Shown here piece by piece: positions 10,609 through 27,900 of a DNA stretch of 36,977 bases; the first letter of the stretch is position 1, and each line of letters opens with the position of its first letter. Source of the DNA: Acidobacteriota bacterium (GTDB lineage Bacteria; Acidobacteriota; Blastocatellia; RBC074); assembly GCA_016715865.1 (NCBI GenBank), contig JADJXM010000027.1, positions 1-36,977 of the forward strand, in the 5' to 3' direction. Position numbers and translations under genes: made by a program. The notes under the pieces were generated by a model that saw only the letters and a list, made by a program, of their open reading frames with translations, had not been told where the DNA came from and ran no database searches.

Positions 10609-11138
10609 ATGTCGACCATTCTCATCAATCCATTTGACGAATCCCGCCGCGAGCCGCGCTTGCCCGCGCCGCGCCTTGATCGCCTGGCGGGCAAAAGATC
10701 GGCTTGCTGGATATCAGCAAACCCGGCGGAAATTTCTTTCTGGATCATCTGGAACGATTGCTCAAGGACAGATTTGCAGTCGCTGAAATCGTGCGCCTGA
10801 CGAAACCGACTTTCACCAAACCCGCGCCTGACAAGGTGATAGATAGTTTGTTGCAATCGCGATGCGATGCGGTTATTGAAGCGTTGGCCGATTGAGGCTC
10901 TTGCACCACGTGCAGTTTGCACGATGTCACGAGACTCGAAAATCTGGGTATCCCTGCCGTTGCCGTAGCAACCCGCGAATTTGTGACCGCGGCGCGCGCT
11001 CAAGCCAGCGCTCTGGGGAGAGCTGATTATGAGGTCGTTTATGTTCAGCATCCGATCCAGGATCAAACCATTCAGGAGATCGAGGGGCGGGCAGAAGCCG
11101 TTTTGAACGAAATCAATGAGCAACTGACAGGGAGTTGA
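10609..11138 (+). CDS. UGSC-family selenoprotein (in-frame UGA = selenocysteine), one upstream frameshift
   Basis: ATG at 10609 follows AAGGAG. The N-terminus MSTILINPFDESRREPRLPA leads to RLAGK; one A is missing from the A run at about 10692-10695, after which the frame reads IGLLDISKPGGNFFLDHLER and VIDSLLQSRCDAVIEALAD. An in-frame TGA at 10893-10895 is followed without interruption by GSCTTCSLHDVTRLENLGIP to a TAG-free end at 11138 (NEINEQLTGS). The motif D-U-G-S-C-T-T-C with a following HD is the hallmark of the UGSC family, in which U is selenocysteine or Cys. Repaired length is about 176 residues, with Sec at ~96. Homology on both sides of the TGA and a hairpin just after it argue for recoding rather than a nonsense mutation. 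The role is unknown; redox chemistry with the upstream thioredoxin-fold protein is inferred. Confidence 0.8.
10905..10927 (+). promoter_or_regulatory. Candidate bacterial SECIS hairpin
   Basis: CGTGCA (10909-10914) pairs perfectly with TGCACG (10918-10923) around the loop GTT, with two further outer pairs possible across an internal loop. The apical loop starts 19 bases after the UGA at 10893-10895, inside the 16-37 base window known for bacterial SECIS elements, and carries the expected apical G-U. A competing hairpin, TGCAC (10902-10906) with GTGCA (10910-10914), is possible. Confidence 0.6.
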
Positions 11139-11197
11139 AGCGGAAGGTGAGTATTGAATGTGACTGAAAGGAAACCGTTGAACAGAGCCGTGCGTGA

Positions 11198-11215
11198 TGA
11201 CACAAGAATGTGACA
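11198..11215 (+). promoter_or_regulatory. TGTGACA direct-repeat box, copy 2
   Basis: TGACACA and TGTGACA, offset by 11 bases, sit in a ~45-base block (CAAGAATGTGAC, AAAACTTTTCGACAACTT, then CCCATTTGG) that closely parallels copy 1 at 4377. It lies about 140 bases before the cytochrome gene, where a regulator site would make sense. Confidence 0.35.
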
Positions 11216-11275
11216 AAACTTTTCGACAACTTCATCCCATTTGGATTAAGCTCAGCCATTCAGTCCGGGCTTCAT

Positions 11276-11300
11276 TACCTGATGCCTTGGGCATCAGGTA
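11276..11300 (+). promoter_or_regulatory. Perfect 11-bp hairpin upstream of the cytochrome gene
   Basis: TACCTGATGCC (11276-11286) pairs with GGCATCAGGTA (11290-11300) around the loop TTG. No T run follows, so it is not a standard terminator; an operator or 5'-leader structure for the gene at 11355 is possible. Confidence 0.45.
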
Positions 11301-11354
11301 TAACCCGAATGGATTTGGCAACTAAACTATACGCACAAAACTCAGGAGAACTGC

Positions 11355-11809
11355 ATGACCAAACAAAATTTTCGTTTCTTGATTTCCTTCGTCTTTGCCG
11401 TCACGCTGGCTGTTTTCGCATTGGTGAGACAGTCAGATGTCAACGCGCAGGGCGGCAACCCTTTGACACAGGCGGGCGCGATGACAAACCCGCTGAGGAG
11501 GTTTTCAAGAACGTCCAGACTCTCAAGAATATGCCGGCCGGGCGGTTGGTTGGCGTGATGAACGGCTGGACTAAGGCGCTGGGCGTCAAATGCAATCATT
11601 GCCACACGCTGGGAGCCTGGGAAAAGGAAGATGAGCCCGCCAAACAGATTGCGCGCGATATGGTGGCGCTCACTTCCAGGATCAACGGCGAATCGCTCAA
11701 GGAGATCAAGAACCTGAAAAGCGAAAGACCCTCGATCAGTTGCTACACCTGCCATCGCGGCGCAGTGAAACCAGAAACCGCGCCAGCACCACCTGCGCAG
11801 CCTCAATAA
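11355..11809 (+). CDS. Small periplasmic dihaem c-type cytochrome, one frameshift
   Basis: ATG at 11355 follows AGGAG at the right spacing and gives a clear signal peptide (TKQNFRFLISFVFAVTLAVF, cleavage near VNAQ). Near 11480-11500 the frame changes. The continuation reads KPAEEVFKNVQTLKNMPAGR, then two haem-binding motifs, CNHCH (from 11591) and CYTCH (from 11741), and a Pro-rich tail. The spacing and the MPAGRLVGVMNGWTKALGVKC pattern match the small c-type cytochromes related to the photosynthetic reaction-centre cytochrome subunit fold that are frequent in Acidobacteriota. It probably shuttles electrons in the periplasm. It follows the thioredoxin/UGSC operon, but 216 bases with their own regulatory-looking elements separate them. 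Confidence 0.75.
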
Positions 11810-11923
11810 AAAACCGCGACTCTCGAAGTCGTCTCGCATGACGGCCATGAGAATCGCACTCTATGTCATAATCGGCGGAAGTCATCGTGAATTAGGAAAA
11901 ACTCTGGTCAGAGAGGAACAACT

Positions 11924-13141
<1,218 letters not shown>

Positions 13142-13364
13142 CGAACAATGGCGCAATGATGTCGTCGGAGCAAGCAGCGCCGCCTTGACCACGACCACCG
13201 CCGGGATTGCCATTTCCAGTTGCGTTCACACTCACGATGCAGACGTCCGCCCCTTAATTAAGAGCTGATGTTACGCGGAAGAGTCCTTATATAATCGATT
13301 TGACGGATTTTTGAGTTTCTCAAGAATATACTTCTGTGAGTATATAAGATAAAGGAGAGCAGCA
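13142..13364. other. Leader region of the sulfatase gene
   Basis: No gene here. The distal half is A/T-rich with a TTGACG (13300-13305) that could be a -35 element. ATATACT (13326-13332) and AGTATAT (13339-13345) form a 7-bp inverted repeat with a 6-base spacer, a possible operator overlapping the promoter. AAAGGAG precedes the TTG start. Confidence 0.4.
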
Positions 13365-14849
13365 TTGAAACCGTCCACAATACTACTGTTCGGACTCTGG
13401 CTCGCCATTTCGTCCGGTCACGGTCTCGCGCAATCGGCTGAACGGCCAAACGTTGTCCTGATCATCGCGGACGATCTGGCGTGGGACGATATAGGCGCAT
13501 ATGGGGCCAAAAAAGTCCGTACGCCCAATATTGACCGGCTCGCGCGTGAAGGGATGAGATTCACCAGCGCTTTCGTCACCATCTCTTCGTGCAGTCCCAG
13601 CCGCGCCAGCCTCATCACCGGGCGCTATCCGCACAACACCGACGCCGAGCAATTGCACTGGCCGCTTCCCGTTGAACAGGTGACTTTTGTTGAAAAACTC
13701 AGAGCCGCAGGCTATTGGGCTGCGGCTTCCGGTAAGTGGCATCTCGGAGAGGAGATCAAAGATCGCTTTGATGTCGTGGATGATCCGGGCGAAGCAGGAT
13801 TTCAGACAGATCCGAAGACAGGCAAGATGCTCGCCAAAGACGATAGCGGCGCGGCGGGCTGGATCCCCACTTTGCGACAGAGACCCAAAAGCAAACCGTT
13901 CTTCCTATGGTTCGCCGCGCTCGACCCGCATCGCGATTACGTCGAAGGGATCATTCCAGACCCGCACAGGCCCACGGACGTCGTCGTGCCGCCATATCTG
14001 CCCGATACGGTCGAAGTCCGTAAGGAACTCGCGCTCTATTACGACGAGATCACGAGGTTCGACAGTTACGTCGGCAAGGTGCTGTTGGAACTTGAACAAC
14101 AGGGCGTCGCCGACAAGACGCTGGTGTTATTGATGAGCGACAACGGCAGGCCGTTTCCGCGGGCGAAGACGACGCTCTACGACAGCGGCATCAAAACGCC
14201 TTTAATCGCTCGTTGGCCCAAAACGATTCGACGCGGCGCAGTCGCCGGAGGCCTCGTAAGCAGCGTGGACATCGCGCCGACAATTTTGCAACTGGCGGGC
14301 GCGGCGATTCCGCCAACCGTGCAAGGCAGGAGTTTTGCCAGGATGCTGAAGGATCCGAAAGTGAAGACGCGCGACGCGGTTTACGCCGAGAAGAACTGGC
14401 ACGATTACGAAGATCGGTCGCGTGCCGTGCGGACTGAACGCTTCAAATACATCCGTAACGATTATCCCGACCTGCCGCTTACTCCGTCGGCTGATGCTGG
14501 ACGCAGTCCGACTATGGATGCGATACGCCTTTTGCGCGACGCGGGCAAACTCACTGCTCAGCAGGCGCGCATCTTTCAGAAGCCGCGCCCGGCGGAAGAG
14601 CTATACGACGTCGCGGCTGACCCTGACGAATTCAAGAATCTGGTGGAAGATCCGCGCCATGCCAAAACGCTGTCCAGGTTGCGCGAGAAGCTCAACGCCT
14701 GGGGACGCGAAACGAATGATGTGATGCCCTTGCGTCGCACGCCCGACGAATTCGACCGCGAGACGGGAAAACCATTGCCCACACGCCGACTGCCGCGTCC
14801 AGGCAAACAAAAGGTAAATCGTGCTGTCCGCGCCCGCGAGCGGGCATAA
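13365..14849 (+). CDS. Secreted type I sulfatase
   Basis: 494 residues, intact. The start is TTG at 13365, supported by AAAGGAG 8-9 bases upstream and a signal peptide that begins immediately (LLFGLWLAISSGHGLAQ). The active-site motif C-S-P-S-R (Cys76, the residue converted to formylglycine) sits in SSCSPSRASLITGRYPH. Metal ligands include the Asp pair at 36-37 (IIADDLAWDD) and SDNGRPF farther on, and SGKWHLGE supplies the conserved Lys/His. The order and the C-terminal ELYDVAADPDEFKNL motif fit the heparan-N-sulfatase/sulfamidase-like group. It hydrolyses a sulfate ester or sulfamate on an extracellular glycan. The formylglycine-generating enzyme is not in the window. Confidence 0.92.
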   Translation: MKPSTILLFGLWLAISSGHGLAQSAERPNVVLIIADDLAWDDIGAYGAKKVRTPNIDRLAREGMRFTSAFVTISSCSPSRASLITGRYPHNTDAEQLHWPLPVEQVTFVEKLRAAGYWAAASGKWHLGEEIKDRFDVVDDPGEAGFQTDPKTGKMLAKDDSGAAGWIPTLRQRPKSKPFFLWFAALDPHRDYVEGIIPDPHRPTDVVVPPYLPDTVEVRKELALYYDEITRFDSYVGKVLLELEQQGVADKTLVLLMSDNGRPFPRAKTTLYDSGIKTPLIARWPKTIRRGAVAGGLVSSVDIAPTILQLAGAAIPPTVQGRSFARMLKDPKVKTRDAVYAEKNWHDYEDRSRAVRTERFKYIRNDYPDLPLTPSADAGRSPTMDAIRLLRDAGKLTAQQARIFQKPRPAEELYDVAADPDEFKNLVEDPRHAKTLSRLREKLNAWGRETNDVMPLRRTPDEFDRETGKPLPTRRLPRPGKQKVNRAVRARERA

Positions 14850-14996
14850 TAATCCAGTCTGAGCCGCGACCTCGGCGAAACAAATGACCTCGCGGGGCAA
14901 GGCTGCGGAATTGCGCCGAAAACTCGCGGCGTGGCGGCGAAAGGTGGACGCGCAAATGATGACGCCCAACCCGGAATACAAATCGTCATTCTGATT

Positions 14997-15030
14997 AAAG
15001 GCTCAGTTGAGCTTATCTCGCTGAGCCTTT
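14997..15030 (+). terminator. Stem-loop between convergent genes, copy 2 of a two-copy repeat
   Basis: AAAGGCTCAG (14997-15006) pairs with CTGAGCCTTT (15021-15030) around TTGAGCTTATCTCG, ending in a short T run. It lies between the end of the plus-strand sulfatase and the end of the minus-strand isomerase, exactly where a bidirectional terminator is expected. Apart from one loop base and the outermost stem pair it is identical to 4542-4573. Confidence 0.65.
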
Positions 15031-15101
15031 CTCATTCGAACACAGCCGATCTTTTGGGAGCACGAAAGCAATCGCGCGATTCCTTCAGGCAAAGTGCGCC
15101 T

Positions 15102-15947
<846 letters not shown>

Positions 15948-15956
15948 ATGCATCTC

Positions 15957-17544
<1,588 letters not shown>

Positions 17545-17595
17545 GGAATCGCCTCTGAACGATTCCGTTACTTGTGTTCTTTTGACGTTGAAATT

Positions 17596-17760
17596 CTCAG
17601 CCTGCAGTAACCATTTTCTCAAGGTCTCTGCAGTGCACCCAATCTTGCCCGCTATCGAGATGACCCTCTAACATTGTGATTTGTATTCCTCCTGGTGCTA
17701 AAACGCCAGCCAACGCGCCTGTTCCAGAACCTCCGGCGAAAACTTATTTGTTCTGTTCAT
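17596..17760 (-). mobile_element. IS3-family OrfA remnant
   Basis: On the minus strand from ATG 17760 the reading MNRTNKFSPEVLEQARWRF is the start of an IS3/IS911-type OrfA. After a gap and frame changes the helix-turn-helix segment SIAGKIGCTAETLRKWLLQA follows, near 17660-17596. The middle of the HTH domain and everything beyond QAE are missing, and there is no OrfB. Terminal repeats are not recognisable. The fragment ends about 50 bases before the oxidoreductase start, so its insertion may have affected that promoter. Confidence 0.65.
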
Positions 17761-17876
17761 TGCGCCATTCTCTCCAAGTTTTGAAGGGCTCCGGAAATTC
17801 CGTGGCGATTCAAAAAACTTGTAAGTCCTGCCCGAAACCAGTATTCTTTAGTTACAGTAAAGCTAAAGTTATCAGA

Positions 17877-17894
17877 TGTGACAGGAATGCGACA
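17877..17894 (+). promoter_or_regulatory. TGTGACA direct-repeat box, copy 3
   Basis: TGTGACA and TGCGACA with an 11-base offset (AGGA... spacer), followed by AAACTTCGAGG, parallel to copies at 4377 and 11198. It lies ~200 bases before the large secreted-protein gene, with the palindrome in between. Confidence 0.35.
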
Positions 17895-17961
17895 AAACTT
17901 CGAGGCCATCGTCCACAGTGCGCACGCGGAAATGAAAAGCCAATGAAATGACTGGACACAG

Positions 17962-18061
17962 TCAGAAAAATATTGTAACTGCTCAGCCCATGTATCACGG
18001 CCACTCGCTAACGCTCGTGGTTCCGTGATACATGGGCTGAGCAGTTACAATATTTTTCTGA
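17962..18061. repeat. 100-nt palindromic element with 39-bp perfect arms
   Basis: The left arm 17962-18000 (starting TCAGAAAAATATTGTAACTG) is the exact reverse complement of the right arm 18023-18061. The 22-base centre 18001-18022 is itself closed by CCAC/GTGG and holds CGCTAACGCTCG. There is no coding content. A perfect palindrome of this size resembles a very small non-autonomous mobile element or a strong cruciform/hairpin; no target duplication is evident at the edges. Confidence 0.85.
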
Positions 18062-18086
18062 ATTTTCACGCCGGAGCTCCCCAGCT

Positions 18087-23317
<5,231 letters not shown>

Positions 23318-23388
23318 AATACATCCATTTTATACAAGCAGTCCTGGATAGATGTAACGAAGTGATAAAAGCATATGGAGGATAAATC

Positions 23389-24741
23389 ATGCGCAGATCG
23401 ATTCGAGATTTTGTGCTGGCAACTATGATCATTGCGTCCATTGCCGCACCGGCGATTGCCGATGACCTCGATGATGGTTGGCGCTCAGCCGCGCCGCGCG
23501 ATGAAATTCGTCCGCGATTTTCACGCGACGCAAAGTGCGGGCGTAATAAAGAGGGCTGTCTGGTCATCACGGCCGATGAACGCGAAGGGTTGGATGGTTA
23601 CTGGATGAAGACCTTCAATGTTGACAGCGGTAAATATTATCGTTTCTTTGCGTTGCGTAAAGTTGAAAACGTCGCTGCACCTCGGCGCAGCGTGGTCGCG
23701 CGCATCATCTGGCAGGATGACAATGGCAAAGAAGTGGTGCGTGACACTCCGGTCGTCAATTCTGTTCTGAAAAATATGGACGCAGTTGCAGAGCCTGAAT
23801 ATCCGACCGACAAAACCGCCGGCGCCGATGGCTTGACGGAAGTTTCCGACACATATCGCGTCCCGGCCAAAGCCACTCGCGCCATTATAGAATTGCACCT
23901 GCGCTGGGCTCCTCTTGGCAAGGTTGAATGGAGCGATATTTCATTAATTGAAACGCCGCACATGCCGGAAAGAAAAGTTCGTCTGGCAGCCGTGCATTAT
24001 CGTCCCACCGGCGGCAGGACGCCGATGGACAACTGTCGCCAGTTTGCGCCGCTCATCGCCGAAGCTGCGCGACAACGCACCGATCTGATCGTATTGCCCG
24101 AAACGTTGACGTTCTATGGCCTCGGCCGTTCTTATTTTGATATCGCCGAAACGATTCCCGGTTCGTCAACGGAGTATTTCGGAGCGCTGGCCAGACAGCA
24201 TAATCTATACATAGTCGCGCCCATCGTCGAACGCGACAGCCATTTGATATACAACACCGCTGTGATGCTTGGTCCAGACGGAAAGATAGTTGGCAAGTAT
24301 CGCAAAGTCGCTTTGCCTCGCAATGAAATCGCCGATGGCGTTGCGCCGGGCAATGAATATCCTGTCTTTGAGACGCGCTTTGGCAAAGTCGGGATGATGA
24401 TCTGTTATGACGGTTTTTTTCCTGAAGTCGCGCGACGCCTGACAGGTAATGGCGCGGAAGTGATCGCGTGGCCGGTCTGGGGCTGCAACCCGCTGCTCGC
24501 GGCGGCGCGCGCAGTTGAAAATCATGTCTATCTGGTCAGCAGCACATACGAAGATATCAGCAGCAACTGGATGCTGACCGCGATCTATAACCATGATGGC
24601 AACACGCTCGCGCAGGCTGAAAAATGGGGCACCGTGGTTGTCAGTGAAGTTGACCTCAATCACCGACTGCACTGGCCGAGCCTCGGTGATTTTAAAGCTG
24701 AACTTCCACGCCATCGTCCGGCAGAGGGCCCATCGAAATGA
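23389..24741 (+). CDS. Secreted carbon-nitrogen hydrolase (nitrilase superfamily) with N-terminal extension
   Basis: 450 residues, intact, with GGAGG eight bases before ATG. A signal peptide (FVLATMIIASIAAPAIADD) is followed by a ~170-residue beta-rich extension (LVITADEREGLDGYWMKTFN, VEWSDISLIETP) of the kind that binds carbohydrate or caps other hydrolases. The nitrilase domain starts at about 197. The catalytic triad is Glu238 (LPETLTFYG), Lys306 (KYRKVALPRNE) and Cys339 (MMICYDGFFPE). The enzyme hydrolyses a non-peptide C-N bond (amide or N-carbamoyl type) outside the cytoplasm. Export of a nitrilase is unusual, since most are cytosolic. The gene starts 72 bases after the large protease-like gene and may share its transcription. 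Confidence 0.88.
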   Translation: MRRSIRDFVLATMIIASIAAPAIADDLDDGWRSAAPRDEIRPRFSRDAKCGRNKEGCLVITADEREGLDGYWMKTFNVDSGKYYRFFALRKVENVAAPRRSVVARIIWQDDNGKEVVRDTPVVNSVLKNMDAVAEPEYPTDKTAGADGLTEVSDTYRVPAKATRAIIELHLRWAPLGKVEWSDISLIETPHMPERKVRLAAVHYRPTGGRTPMDNCRQFAPLIAEAARQRTDLIVLPETLTFYGLGRSYFDIAETIPGSSTEYFGALARQHNLYIVAPIVERDSHLIYNTAVMLGPDGKIVGKYRKVALPRNEIADGVAPGNEYPVFETRFGKVGMMICYDGFFPEVARRLTGNGAEVIAWPVWGCNPLLAAARAVENHVYLVSSTYEDISSNWMLTAIYNHDGNTLAQAEKWGTVVVSEVDLNHRLHWPSLGDFKAELPRHRPAEGPSK

Positions 24742-24961
<220 letters not shown>

Positions 24962-27900
24962 ATGATAAAGACAAAAGCTCCATTTCCGGGCATACGGGTG
25001 ACTGCCAACGGGAACCAGTTGGTTTCTTATCACACTGAAACACGCATTGCTGAGGTGGGTGTGTTCTATCCCATCACGCCTTCGACCGAAGGCGGTGAGC
25101 TGTACCATCAGGCATTTGCCGAGGGCAAACTTGATGTCTTCGGTCACAACATGCTTGCCATCGAGGCCGAAGGCGAGCACGCAGCCCAGGGCGGGGCCAT
25201 CGCCCATTCGGTCTGCGGCAAACGCGTTGTCAATTACACATCAGGACAAGGCATCGTATACGGCGTCGAGCAGTATTATCACGCACCAGGCAAATGTTCG
25301 ACCATGGTGCTGGAGGTCGGCGCTCGTGCGCTCACCAAACACGCTCTGAATGTGCATTGCGGGCACGATGATGTTTACGGCGCGCTTGACACTGGTTGGA
25401 TCATCGTTTTCGGCAAAGACGCCCAGCAAGCCGCCGATCAGGCGCTCATCCTGCGGCGCGTGACAGAACTCAGCCTGACGCCCGGCATGAACGTCATGGA
25501 TGGCTTCCTGACTTCGCATCTCGAGCGGACATTTTATAAACACGAAGCGGAACTTATTCGCCGGTTTCTGGGCGCCCCTGACGATATGATCGATTGCCCG
25601 ACCGAGAGCCAGCGGATGCTCTTCGGCCCGAAACGACGGCGTGTTCCGGCCATGATCGATCTGAAAAATCCTGTGCTTCTCGGTCCTGTTCAGAACCAGG
25701 AGCATTACATGCAGGGTGTCGTCGCAAGACGCAATAACTTCACCGAACCGATTCTGGAGTTTCTGGAACAGGCATACGCGGATTTTGGCAAGCTGACGGG
25801 ACGCTACTACGGACTGGTCAGTCGGTACATGACCGAAGATGCCGACACGGTCTTTATCTCGCTGGGCTCAGCCGCGGAAAACATCGAAGCCGCCGTTGAT
25901 TACCTGCGCGAACACAAAGGCGCAAAGGTCGGCTCGATTCATCTCAACGTGATTCGTCCGTTCCCGGAAGCGGCGGTGGTGCAGGCGCTGGCAGGGAAAA
26001 AGAACGTCATCATCCTCGAACGCACCGACGAGCCAATGGCCGGCGACAACCCGATGGGACGCGATATTCGGACGGCATTGAACAAAGCCTTGCAACATGA
26101 GGCCGGGCTGCCGCACATCACATTTGAACAAATGCCGAGGCTCTTGACCGGAGTATATGGCCTGGGTTCGCGTGATTTCAGGCCCGAGCACACGATTGGC
26201 GCGTATGAGTTCGCCACCGGCACGCGCACGCGCAAGGACGGCAAGCGTGCAGATGACGGCGCATCCTTCATGGTGTTAGGTGTGGATCATCCATACGAGG
26301 TGAAATCCGATGAGGCTCCGTCGTTGTTGCCTGAAGGCGCCATCGCCGTTCGCTTTCATTCCATAGGCGGCTGGGGCGCGATCACGACCGGCAAGAACCT
26401 GGGTGCGATCATCGGCGATTTCAACGACTTTCTCTACGAACGAGACCGTGTCGTGGACGATTTCGGCAATCCCAAAGAGATCATCCACATCAGCGCCAAC
26501 CCGAAATACGGCTCTGAGAAAAAAGGCGCGCCGACTTCTTACTTCATGGTCGCGGCGCCGGCGCGTGTGCGAGTGAACTGTGATTTGCGGCACGTCAATG
26601 TCGTGCTCTGCTGCGACCCCAAAGCGTTCACCCACTGCAACCCGCTCGACGGGATGGCCGAGGGTGGTTGCCTCGTCTGGGAATCGGAAGAAGAGGGCGA
26701 ACAGGCGTGGGAGCGGTTGCCTCTGTGGGCGCGCAAGCAGATCATCGAAAAGAAGATCCGCGTTTTCACGCTGCCGGGCTTTCAGATCGCGCGCAAGGCA
26801 ACCAATCGCGCCGATCTGCAATTGCGCATGCAGGGCAACGCGTTCCTCGGCGCTTTTTTCGCCGTCTCGCCGCTACTGGATGAGTTCGGCATCAGCCAGG
26901 AGCAATTCCACGAGGTCGTACACAAGCAATACATCAAGAAATTCAGTCGGCTTGGCGAAGCGGTCGTGGCCTCGAACATGGAAGTCATGACGCAGGGCTT
27001 CGAGCTCGTCCGCGAAATCGATGTCGGCGCGCTCGATGCTACTGATCGTTCCAGCCTGCGCGGCCAGGCGCTCCTGCCGGTGCTCAACGGAAACGGAAAT
27101 GCGGAGGGCTGTGGCTGCCGCTCGCATGCGCTGCCTGCGGGACAGGCAGTGCGTACCCCTCTGTCGCAGGTCGGGGCCTTCGATGAGTTGTTCCGCGCGG
27201 GCCTGGGGTACGATCAACCGGCGTCACCTATGGCGGCGCTGGGCGTCATGGCTGCCGGCAGTGGTGACACGGCATCGAAATACGTGGCCCGACGCGAGAC
27301 GCCGCTTTACATTCCCGAAAACTGCACGCAGTGCATGGAGTGCATCGCGGTCTGTCCCGACACAGCACTGCCCAATTGCGCGCAAGACCTGGAAACACTG
27401 CTGCGAACGGCCATTACCAACTACGTCACCGATGCGGTCGAACGCGAGAAGATGTTACGGCTATTGCCTGAGATCGAAACCCGAACGCGCGCCCTCATGC
27501 GCGAAGGACTGACTACTGGCGGACCGCCGCTGCCGCAACTTATCCAGCGAGTGACCAGCGAGGTGAACGGCTTTTCCGCAACGGCAAAGCAGCAACTCTT
27601 CGATGTCATCTCCAAAATTCCGATGGCCTACCAGAAGGTGAACGCGATCTTTGCGACGCCGGAGAAGAAGAATGTGGGTGGCGGAGGTGTCTTTTCGATT
27701 TTCGTTTCTGACTTATGCAAGGGCTGCGCTGCTTGTGTGACGGCCTGCGGCGATCATCAGGCCCTGCACATGGTACAGGAGACCGAAGAGGTCAACGCCG
27801 AACACGAGACCGGGACAGCCTTCCTGAACCTTTTGCCCGACACCCCGCAAAAGTATCTGGGACTTTACAACGACGCCCGCCCGCAGGATTCCAAGACCGC

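Larger units (their letters stand above)
11139..11354. other. Intergenic stretch upstream of the cytochrome gene
   Basis: No gene is seen. The stretch holds a second TGTGACA-type box (11198-11215) and a perfect hairpin (11276-11300), then the ribosome-binding site AGGAG ahead of the cytochrome ATG. Both elements could control the cytochrome gene. Confidence 0.5.
17761..18086. other. Intergenic stretch with a direct-repeat box and a large palindrome
   Basis: No gene is supported. It contains the third TGTGACA-type box (17877-17894) and the 100-nt palindrome (17962-18061). Short open frames here show no family resemblance. Confidence 0.5.
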
